Of a stretch of 64,000 nt of DNA, positions 57,626 to 64,000 are shown in pieces (within the stretch, counting starts at the first letter, position 1; the number at the start of each line of letters is the position of its first letter). Both the position numbers and the translations under genes were made by a program. The notes below the pieces were generated by a model that was not told the DNA's origin, ran no database searches, and saw only the letters and a program-made list of their open reading frames with translations. Source of the stretch: Planctomycetota bacterium (GTDB lineage: Bacteria > Planctomycetota > Phycisphaerae > UBA1845 > PWPN01); the NCBI GenBank assembly GCA_029550525.1, contig JAKPHF010000033.1, forward strand, positions 21,779-85,778. Direction: 5' to 3'.

Positions 57626-58483
57626 ATGATCGAGATGCCGTGGGCGGTCACGGAGGCCAAGGAGCTCACCCAGGAAGAGTACGAACTGTTTCGCCGGCTC
57701 GTCTACGCCAAGAGCGGCATTAATCTCGGCGATTCCAAGCAGCAGCTCGTCCGGGCTCGCCTCGGCAAGCGGGTCCGCCAGGGACGCTTCGGCTCGTTCC
57801 GCGCTTATTACGAGCACGTGGAGAAGGATACGACCGGCGAAGAGCTCCAGTACCTGCTCGACGCCATCGCCACCAATACCACCCATCTGTTTCGCGAGAA
57901 ACGCCACTTCGACTTCCTGCACCGCCTCGTGCGGCAATGGGCGGCGTCACCCGGCTCGCGCGGAAACAGCACGACGCTGCGGATCTGGAGCGCGGCGTGC
58001 TCCAGCGGCGAGGAACCTCATTCCATCGCCATGGTCGTGCACGATGTGCTGCGGAACACCAATTTGTCGGCGAAGATTCTCGCCACCGACATTTCCACCA
58101 AAGTGCTCAACCGGGCCAAGCTCGGCTTGTACGAGGTGCACAAGGTGGGCAGCGTTCCCCCGGATTACCGCAGCCGGTACTTCCGCCAGGTCTACCGCGA
58201 CGACCGGTTGTACCTCGAACTGGCGCCGGAGATCCGCGAGCTGATCACGTTCAGCCAGTTCAATCTGATGACGCCTACGTTCCCGTTCCGGCACGGCTTC
58301 GACGTCGTGTTCTGCCGGAACGTGATGATTTATTTCGACCGGCCGACGCAGGAAGCGCTGGTGGGGCGAATTGTCCGGCATCTGCACCCGGGCGGATATC
58401 TGATGATCGGCCACTCCGAGAGCCTCAACGGCGTACGTCATGAGCTCAAGTATGTGGAACCGACCATCTACAGGAAAGTCTGA
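57626..58483 (+). CDS. cheR: Chemotaxis protein methyltransferase CheR
   Basis: 285 residues. Methylates receptor glutamates with SAM. N-terminal helical domain, then SAM-binding WSAACSSGEEPHSIAMV, ILATDISTKVLNRAK, FDVVFCRNVMIYFD and GYLMIGHSESL. ATG 57626 after GGGGGACC. Follows cheX by 36 bases. Confidence 0.97.
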   Translation: MIEMPWAVTEAKELTQEEYELFRRLVYAKSGINLGDSKQQLVRARLGKRVRQGRFGSFRAYYEHVEKDTTGEELQYLLDAIATNTTHLFREKRHFDFLHRLVRQWAASPGSRGNSTTLRIWSAACSSGEEPHSIAMVVHDVLRNTNLSAKILATDISTKVLNRAKLGLYEVHKVGSVPPDYRSRYFRQVYRDDRLYLELAPEIRELITFSQFNLMTPTFPFRHGFDVVFCRNVMIYFDRPTQEALVGRIVRHLHPGGYLMIGHSESLNGVRHELKYVEPTIYRKV

Positions 58484-58566
58484 TCGACGGACGAGCGCCG
58501 CGGACGTTCGCCGCCCGCCGCCCGTGAAGTCGGCGCGGTCCGCCGGGATCGCGGATCAGTAGCACC

Positions 58567-59640
58567 ATGAGACGTAGCGGCCCCATCAAGGTACTCATCG
58601 TGGATGACTCGGCATTGGTCCGGTCCATCCTCACCCGGGTACTGTCCGCTGCCCAGGACATCTGTGTGGTCGGCGGGGCCAACGATCCTTTCGAAGCTCG
58701 CGATCTGATCATCCAGCACCGGCCGGACGTCATCATCCTCGACATCGAAATGCCGCGGATGAACGGCCTGACCTTCCTGCGCAAGCTCATGGTTCACTAT
58801 CCGGTGCCCGTGATCATGTGCAGTAGCGTCGCACCGGCCAGCAGCCAGGCCGCCCTCGATGCCATCGCCGCGGGTGCCATCGACGTCGTCTCGAAGCCCA
58901 CCGGCGGCGGCAGTCTGGCCTGGCGTGCCCTCGCTGAAGATCTCGTCGAGAAAGTCCGAGCCGCTGCCGTATCCATGCCCACCGTTCCGAGGGGCGGCCT
59001 GTCGAGTTCGGCGCGGCCGACGTCGTTTCGCGAGGCCGGCATTGACCCGGACCGCTGCCTCGTCGTCATCGGCGCTTCCACCGGCGGAACCGAGGCCATC
59101 AAGACCATGCTGTCCAACGTGCCCGCGGACTTTCCCCCGACCGCCATCGTGCAGCACATGCCGGAAGGCTTCACACAGTCCTTCGCCGGCCGCCTCAACC
59201 GGTTCAGCCCCCTCACCGTCACCGAGGCCGCCCAGGGCGATCTCCTCGTCGCCGGCCGGGCGTTCCTCGCTCGCGGCGGCATACAGATGATGCTGCGAGC
59301 CTCGGCCGGACAGATCCGCATCCAGTATGGCACGCAGGAACCCGTCAATCGGCATTGCCCCAGCGTGGACGTGCTGTTCGATTCAGCCACCAGGGTCGTA
59401 GGCCGGCAAATAATCGGCATCCTGCTCACCGGCATGGGCGACGACGGCGCCCGCGGTCTGCTTGCGCTCCGCAAGGCCGGTGCCCTGACCATCGGCCAGG
59501 ATCGAAACAGTTGCGTAGTCTACGGCATGCCCAAGGTCGCCTTCGAAATCGGCGCCGTTCAGCACCAGGCCCCGCCCGCCGAGATCCCCAAGCTCATTCT
59601 CAAGTGCCTCGCCAGTCGTGCGAAAGCCGCCGCCGAGTAA
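58567..59640 (+). CDS. cheB: Protein-glutamate methylesterase CheB
   Basis: 357 residues: receiver domain (D13-D14, phospho-D59 in ILDIEMPRMNG, K110) and C-terminal esterase with catalytic Ser171 (GASTGGTEA), His197 (VQHMPEGF) and Asp292/293 (GMGDDGARG). Removes methyl groups added by CheR and deamidates receptors. Last gene of the chemotaxis operon; a heptamer array and a large hairpin follow. Confidence 0.97.
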   Translation: MRRSGPIKVLIVDDSALVRSILTRVLSAAQDICVVGGANDPFEARDLIIQHRPDVIILDIEMPRMNGLTFLRKLMVHYPVPVIMCSSVAPASSQAALDAIAAGAIDVVSKPTGGGSLAWRALAEDLVEKVRAAAVSMPTVPRGGLSSSARPTSFREAGIDPDRCLVVIGASTGGTEAIKTMLSNVPADFPPTAIVQHMPEGFTQSFAGRLNRFSPLTVTEAAQGDLLVAGRAFLARGGIQMMLRASAGQIRIQYGTQEPVNRHCPSVDVLFDSATRVVGRQIIGILLTGMGDDGARGLLALRKAGALTIGQDRNSCVVYGMPKVAFEIGAVQHQAPPAEIPKLILKCLASRAKAAAE

Positions 59641-59682
59641 CGACGCCGTTGTCTGTTGAGTCCTGAGTCCTGAGACTTGAGT

Positions 59683-59710
59683 AGCTCTCAGCTGTCAGCT
59701 ATCAGCTATG
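59683..59710 (+). repeat. Heptamer array after cheB
   Basis: Units AGCTCTC, AGCTGTC, AGCTATC, AGCTATG in exact 7-base steps, 42 bases after the cheB stop, preceded by GAGTCCTGAGTCCTGAGACTTGAG, a block also found near 7167. Confidence 0.8.
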
Positions 59711-59718
59711 AGCATCAG

Positions 59719-59765
59719 CTCCTCTCTTGCTGATGCCCGCTTTGCCAACATCAGCAAAAGAGGAG
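59719..59765. repeat. 17-bp inverted repeat between cheB and the convergent gene
   Basis: CTCCTCTCTTGCTGATG (59719-59735) pairs with CATCAGCAAAAGAGGAG (59749-59765), one mismatch, 13-base loop. Lies between convergent genes; no T-run, but it may stop transcription or protect 3' ends of both messages. Confidence 0.7.
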
Positions 59766-59848
59766 AGAGGGGGCGGACTGTCGATCTGCAGGCTCACGAC
59801 TACGGCTGCCAACCACCGCCCCTTCGGGGCGGGACGTAGTTCGGCTGT

Positions 59849-59883
59849 AGCTGACAGCTGAGAGCTGATAGCTGACAGCTATT
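59849..59883 (-). repeat. Heptamer array at stop of the dockerin protein gene
   Basis: Plus-strand units AGCTGAC, AGCTGAG, AGCTGAT, AGCTGAC, AGCTATT end 5 bases from the stop codon at 59889. On the coding strand they read AGCTGTC, AGCTATC, AGCTCTC, AGCTGTC. Confidence 0.8.
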
Positions 59884-59888
59884 ACCGA

Positions 59889-61574
59889 TCACTCCTCGCA
59901 GCCGGGGATGTAATCGACGCGCGGTCCGCTGTAGCACGCCTCGAAGATGGCGAAATCGGCGGCGTCCACGTCGTCATCGCCGTCGAGCAGGGCGGCGGCA
60001 CAGCTCGGATCGCTCTGCGGCACGGTCGCGCCGCTGATGCAACGCTGGAACGTGCCGAAATCCTCCTGATCGACGTCACCGTCGCCGTCGAAATCGGGCA
60101 CGCGCCGGACGGCAGACTCGAGTAGCGTTTCATCGACCCAGCCGGTCGCATCGCCGAACTGCACCTTCCACCACATCGTGCCGGTCGCCCGCACGCCGCG
60201 CAGGGGATGGTTCAGCACTGTGCCGGTCGTCAGCGCGGGCACGGAGGGCAATTCGCCGTAGTTATTGCCCGGCCCCAACCGGGGCGTGGCGACGGCCTTG
60301 GTGCGAACCGGTTGACCGCTCTGAAATCGCGTGGACACTTCCTTTGCTCGAACATTCACCATCAACAGTCCGTTGGCGACCGCCCGCTCCGGACCGTCCG
60401 ACGGCACGTTCTTGATTTGCCCGTTCACCCACAACGCCGAAGAACCGCCGCCGTCCTGCGTGATGGCGTGCGTGGCACCAAGATAATCGCGGCAGAACTG
60501 ACCCACCTCGGTGAACGTCATGCCGATGCTCGCGGTGGAACGGCCGTCGCAGACGACGAAGAAGACGTAGTTGTCGTTGTAGGCCACCGCCGTGCGCGGA
60601 TGCCGCTCGATGGCCCCGATATTGCCGGCCCAGTCGGACGAAGGCACGATACCGTTCTTCAGGACGTAGCCGGCCCCGCCGATGCTCGCGTACGCCTTGG
60701 TCCAATCCGCGGGCGGTGTGGGCACCTGGCCTTCCGTGCCGTAATCCTTGATCTCCCAGCGGAACTTGATCGTGTCGCCGACGGCCACGTTGTTGAGCAA
60801 CTGCGTCGCCTGCGATCCAGAGGCCGACAGGACGACGTGGTCGAAGGGAATGGGTGTCGAGCCAGCATTCTGACGAATGCTCCGAACGATCCCGTCGACG
60901 GACAAGTTGGGATCCTGCGGCAGTGCCACCAGCGGCCGACTCATCTCCACCAGTACTTCGACACCGTTGTTATCGGTGTACGTGTGCTCGGCGTAATGGC
61001 AGGTGTACACGACGAACTCGCTGGAGTTGGGCAGGCGAGGTTCGTTGACCCGGGTGGGCACCATGTAGCTGCCGTTGGCGAAGTACACGCGCTGCTGATC
61101 GAACACGGTCCCATTGCGGACATTGCCACCGATGAAGCAGTCGCGGTTCAACTTCCAGACGAACCCGCTGCCACCCGAGTACTCCATGAACCGCCGGCAT
61201 TGCCAGCCGGAGTGGATTTGCCCGCTGGTGGGCATGCCGGTGCTGGGGTTGAAATAGTCGCCGTTGATGGCCGCCACCACGTGCGTGCGGTTGCCCCAGT
61301 CCTGGCCCCAGTAATTGATAGTGTCCTGGTAGCGGTTGGCCATGCCGGTGACCGTTTCGCGGCCGTCGCGCAGGTAGCCGCTGCCGATGCTGCTTTCAAT
61401 GATGCAATCGGGATGGTTGCGGTCCATACGGGTGACGAACACCCGGTTGGGACCGGCGATGGTAAACGAGCGGTACTCGATGCCCGGTGCAACCTCTGTC
61501 CATTGTGCGAGGACGGATGCGGCCGTCAACCAGACGATGGCCCAGGAAAGAACGATTTTGCGATACACAGTCAT
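59889..61574 (-). CDS. Secreted phosphodiester-glycosidase-like protein with SH3b and dockerin
   Basis: 561 residues from ATG 61574, signal peptide ending about ASVLAQ. Central NAGPA-type domain: VVAAINGDYFNPSTG, EIKDYGTEGQ, RTAVAYNDNYVFFVVCDGR, ITQDGGGSSALWVNG. Then an SH3b-like segment (KAVATPRLGPGNNYG ... WWKVQFGDATGWVDE) and a C-terminal dockerin with two Ca-binding units, DFDGDGDVDQEDFG and LDGDDDVDAADFA. Domains of this kind cleave the phosphodiester of GlcNAc-1-P links or related glycans. Dockerins bind cohesins, none of which is in the window. Confidence 0.87.
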   Translation of the reverse strand: MTVYRKIVLSWAIVWLTAASVLAQWTEVAPGIEYRSFTIAGPNRVFVTRMDRNHPDCIIESSIGSGYLRDGRETVTGMANRYQDTINYWGQDWGNRTHVVAAINGDYFNPSTGMPTSGQIHSGWQCRRFMEYSGGSGFVWKLNRDCFIGGNVRNGTVFDQQRVYFANGSYMVPTRVNEPRLPNSSEFVVYTCHYAEHTYTDNNGVEVLVEMSRPLVALPQDPNLSVDGIVRSIRQNAGSTPIPFDHVVLSASGSQATQLLNNVAVGDTIKFRWEIKDYGTEGQVPTPPADWTKAYASIGGAGYVLKNGIVPSSDWAGNIGAIERHPRTAVAYNDNYVFFVVCDGRSTASIGMTFTEVGQFCRDYLGATHAITQDGGGSSALWVNGQIKNVPSDGPERAVANGLLMVNVRAKEVSTRFQSGQPVRTKAVATPRLGPGNNYGELPSVPALTTGTVLNHPLRGVRATGTMWWKVQFGDATGWVDETLLESAVRRVPDFDGDGDVDQEDFGTFQRCISGATVPQSDPSCAAALLDGDDDVDAADFAIFEACYSGPRVDYIPGCEE

Positions 61575-61653
61575 CTCACAAACCCCCACTGTGTTTGTTG
61601 GGCGGCGCTGCGTCCGCCCATTGCATGCGACGGAGCGAACGGCCCGCGAAGGC

Positions 61654-63273
61654 TCAGTCGCTCATGAACTGGAACGCGTACAAGTCCGCGTCGCGAATGC
61701 TGAACCGGATGCGGATGACCTTGCCCGACAGATCCCCGAGGCTTGAGCGACCCTGCCAGGTGATCACCCGGTTGATTTCGTTGGCCGTGTGCACGAGGTC
61801 GCACTCATCCAGCGAGTACCCGGGAATGGCAGCGCCGGTTGCATCCTGCAGTTCGACGCGGAGCGTGCCGGTGGCCGACGTGTCCACGTTGACCACCAGT
61901 CGATCGCCCTCGAACGTCAGCGGCGGCGTGATGAACTCGCCGCCCGTGTATGCTCCGCGGACCGAGACGAAGCCGTCGCGGCGCAGCACGAGACGGCTGA
62001 TGATCGTGGTGTTGTTGGGCGGCGCCAGGCCGGCACCGGTCAGCAGACGCTTGTTGCGGTCGTCGCGATCCCACCCGTGCAGCCAATCGCTGCCCAGGTA
62101 GTACATGTACATGTGACGCCCGTCGGTCGCCGGAACCAGGCCGTGGATCATCCGGGCGGCATAGCAGTCGAACTCGCCCCGCAGGCCCAGATCGACGAAC
62201 GGCCGGCGATCGAACCGTTCCCAGTGGATTCCATCGCGACTGGCGGCGAACTGTGTGTGCAGCGGACCGGCATTGGTGGGTACTTCGTCGCCGAACTCGC
62301 GATGCACGCCTCGCAGGTAGTGATAGTACGCCACCGGGAACATGTAGTAGGCATCGGCGGCCCAGGGATAGCGGAGGGCGCCGCTGCTGTAGTAGTCCAC
62401 CGCGTTGGTCTCGCCGTGCATCAGGTCCTGGGCATCCGGTCCCAGCACGACCTGCATGTCCTGCACAACCGGAAAGCCGCCCAGCCAAGGCGATTCGGTT
62501 CGGGCGATGGATCGACCTTGTGAGCCGGGCAGGTTCGAATTGTAGCGAACGTAGGCCACGTATCGGCCGCGCGCCGCATCCCAGAACAGGACGTTCTGCG
62601 TGTCCAAATGATGGCCCTTGGCCTGGGGCCGGGCCGTGATCAGCGACCGATGCGTGAGTCGCCAGTGCAGCCCGTCGGGCGACGAGAACACGTGAACGCC
62701 CGGGGCGACGTGCTTGAGGTTCATGACCAACCGGAACCGCTCGTCGGCAGGGGCGGTGGGGTCCACGAAGACCATCATGCCTTCTTGCCAGATATTCACG
62801 CCGCCGGCTCCGAAGCCCAGCACGATGTTATTGTCGCGGCTGCCCTGGTACTCTGTGATCCCCAGCCAGGGCTTCTCCCAGTGGATCCCGTCGGTCGAGC
62901 GGGCGTAGCAGATGGCTCCCACCAGTGCGTCGGCGTTCCAATTCTCCGCGCTCATGGCGTGGTACCACATGTGGTACCTGCCGTCGATCTCGAGAACGCA
63001 ACTGTAAGGCCCGATGCCCTTCTCCCACGCGTGTTCGGGGCGGATCGTGGCCTCGCCCGTCTTGCGGGGCGGGTGGACGCGAAGCTCGACGCCCGAAGCG
63101 GCGGCCAGGAACGTGCGATCGACGAACACCTGACGCGACCGGCCGACCTGTAGGGGTGCCGGCGCGTTCGGCTGCGTTGCGGCTGCGCGGGAACCCTCGT
63201 GTGCCGCGGGAACCGCCATCGCACAGGGGGCCGCGACGGCGATAAATGCCAGAAGTAGGGCGCAGCGCCTCAT
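61654..63273 (-). CDS. Secreted beta-propeller protein, glycosidase-like
   Basis: 539 residues, ATG 63273 with GGGAG upstream; signal peptide (RRCALLLAFIAVAAPCAMAVP). Repeating blades: YHMWYHAMSAENW, CYARSTDGIHWEKPWLG, VHVFSSPDGLHWRLTHRS, FAASRDGIHWERFDRR are the S-x-DGxxW Asp-box-like units of five-bladed propellers (GH32/43/sialidase type). A C-terminal beta-sandwich (FITPPLTFEGDRLVVNVDTS) may bind sugar. Catalytic residues cannot be assigned with confidence. Next to the GntR gene, 41 bases away. Confidence 0.8.
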   Translation of the reverse strand: MRRCALLLAFIAVAAPCAMAVPAAHEGSRAAATQPNAPAPLQVGRSRQVFVDRTFLAAASGVELRVHPPRKTGEATIRPEHAWEKGIGPYSCVLEIDGRYHMWYHAMSAENWNADALVGAICYARSTDGIHWEKPWLGITEYQGSRDNNIVLGFGAGGVNIWQEGMMVFVDPTAPADERFRLVMNLKHVAPGVHVFSSPDGLHWRLTHRSLITARPQAKGHHLDTQNVLFWDAARGRYVAYVRYNSNLPGSQGRSIARTESPWLGGFPVVQDMQVVLGPDAQDLMHGETNAVDYYSSGALRYPWAADAYYMFPVAYYHYLRGVHREFGDEVPTNAGPLHTQFAASRDGIHWERFDRRPFVDLGLRGEFDCYAARMIHGLVPATDGRHMYMYYLGSDWLHGWDRDDRNKRLLTGAGLAPPNNTTIISRLVLRRDGFVSVRGAYTGGEFITPPLTFEGDRLVVNVDTSATGTLRVELQDATGAAIPGYSLDECDLVHTANEINRVITWQGRSSLGDLSGKVIRIRFSIRDADLYAFQFMSD

Positions 63274-63314
63274 ACGAGAGGATACTCCCTTCCGGTCGTG
63301 CGGTGGCCACACAA

Positions 63315-63983
63315 TCAGACGGCCTGGGCCTGGCTCTTGACGTTGAGCGAATGGTCGGTGATGTGGCTGCGCAGCGCGGCCTTGGCTCCCTCGGCGTCGC
63401 CCTCGAGGATCCGGTCGAGGATGGTGCGATGCTCCTGGACCGTGCGCTGCATGGTCTGTTCCCACTGCTTGCCGGCCAGTACCTCGGGGTGGATGATGAG
63501 CATGGGGGAATGCCGGTAGGCGATGGTCAGCCGGCGGTTCTCCGAGGCGAGGATGAGCGATTCGTGGAAGCGCCAGTCGGCCTCGACGGCACCCAGCAGG
63601 TATTCGTCGAGGACCAACCGCTCGAGTTGATCGCAAGCCTGACGCATCCGCTTGAGGTGACGGGGAGTGTTCAGCCCGTTTTCGCACACCAGCTCGATGG
63701 CCCCGCTTTCCAGCATCACGCGGACGGTCAAGATTTCGCGGATGTCGTTCAGCGTCAGCCGGGGCACGAAATAGCCCGTCTTGGACCCCATGACCACGAG
63801 GCCTTCCGCCTCGAGCCGGGCCAGGGCTTCCCGCAGGGCCGAACGATTGACATTGAAACGAGCTGTCCATTCCGCCTCGCGCAGCCGGGTGCCCTCCGGG
63901 ATCTGCTGCAGAATCAGCAGCCGTCGAAGCTGATAGTACGCCTGCTCCCGCTTCGACGCGTCGTCGGAGAAGCTTCGCAACAA
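63315..63983 (-). CDS. GntR-family regulator, FCD type
   Basis: 222 residues as drawn from TTG 63983; the frame is open to the right edge, no SD is seen, so the true start may be outside the window. N-terminal winged helix (LREAEWTARFNVNRSALREALARLEAEGLV) and a C-terminal all-helical FCD domain with ADWRFHESLIL and a late His (EHRTILDRILEGD, LRSHI) metal/ligand pattern. FCD regulators usually respond to sugar acids. Same strand as the propeller protein, which it may control. Confidence 0.9.
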   Translation of the reverse strand: MLRSFSDDASKREQAYYQLRRLLILQQIPEGTRLREAEWTARFNVNRSALREALARLEAEGLVVMGSKTGYFVPRLTLNDIREILTVRVMLESGAIELVCENGLNTPRHLKRMRQACDQLERLVLDEYLLGAVEADWRFHESLILASENRRLTIAYRHSPMLIIHPEVLAGKQWEQTMQRTVQEHRTILDRILEGDAEGAKAALRSHITDHSLNVKSQAQAV

Positions 63984-64000
63984 GCTCAGAGGTCGGGCAT

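Noticed and set aside
1..64000. Phage, transposon or genomic island
   Set aside because: No integrase, transposase, att-like direct repeats beside a tRNA, or abrupt composition change over many genes was seen.

Overview
This GC-rich window reads like a chromosomal segment of a planctomycete, most likely of the Phycisphaerae type; that is an inference from gene style, with no rRNA to confirm it. The signs are secreted proteins with PA14, dockerin and MYXO-CTERM-like ends, a BlaI/M56 pair whose M56 partner carries extra C-terminal domains, a wide set of carbohydrate-active enzymes, many single genes in alternating orientation, and gene ends decorated with short palindromes. Nearly all sequence is accounted for by about 57 protein genes. 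No tRNA, rRNA, CRISPR array, transposase or prophage was seen.

Layout. 1-7.1 kb: a Cys-rich repeat secreted protein (cut by the window edge), trpD, galK, a nucleoside hydrolase, mnmE, a 41-residue lysine-rich histone-like gene with an exceptional promoter/SD and structured 3' region, and an unknown P-loop protein. 7.4-10.7 kb: hisD-hisC-hisB. 10.8-15 kb: sugar ABC ATPase and permease with a GH88-like unsaturated uronyl hydrolase. 15-23.3 kb: a surface PA14 protein, a lipoprotein, a CBS protein, a KDG-type kinase and a DUF4139 protein. 23.5-29 kb: nitrite/NO module nrfH-nrfA and hcp, then an MFS transporter. 29-34.5 kb: TylF-like methyltransferase, small kinase, def, a TPR-like protein, rpsT, a TlyA-like methyltransferase and a DUF1648-like membrane protein. 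34.6-37.3 kb: blaI plus an M56 sensor that appears frameshifted, with two clear operators. 37.7-43.1 kb: an HDOD protein, argD-argF, rph and a lipoprotein. 43.2-50.7 kb: CRP/FNR regulator, B12/radical SAM protein, glycerol-1-phosphate dehydrogenase, GDPD lipoprotein and GH78 rhamnosidase. 51-59.6 kb: ECF sigma factor and a chemotaxis operon cheA-cheW-cheD-HDOD-cheY-cheX-cheR-cheB without a receptor gene. 59.9-64 kb: two secreted carbohydrate-related proteins and a GntR/FCD regulator.

How genes may work together. NrfHA (nitrite to ammonium) and Hcp (NO detoxification) form a nitrosative-stress unit. hcp has a perfect FNR-type box (TTGAC-N4-GTCAA) whose centre falls at -41.5 from a start site predicted from a -10-like hexamer, and a CRP/FNR protein with an FNR-like ExxSR recognition helix lies 16 kb away. 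GH88, the ABC importer, the KDG-type kinase, GH78 and the GntR/FCD locus suggest growth on uronate- and rhamnose-containing polysaccharides.

The most unusual structural signals are: (i) five arrays of a 7-base unit (AGCTNTN), each lying at a gene's stop codon and always in the same orientation relative to that gene; (ii) several REP-like palindrome families without a visible transposase; (iii) -10-like hexamers placed 6-8 bases before start codons that lack a Shine-Dalgarno sequence, suggesting leaderless mRNAs.
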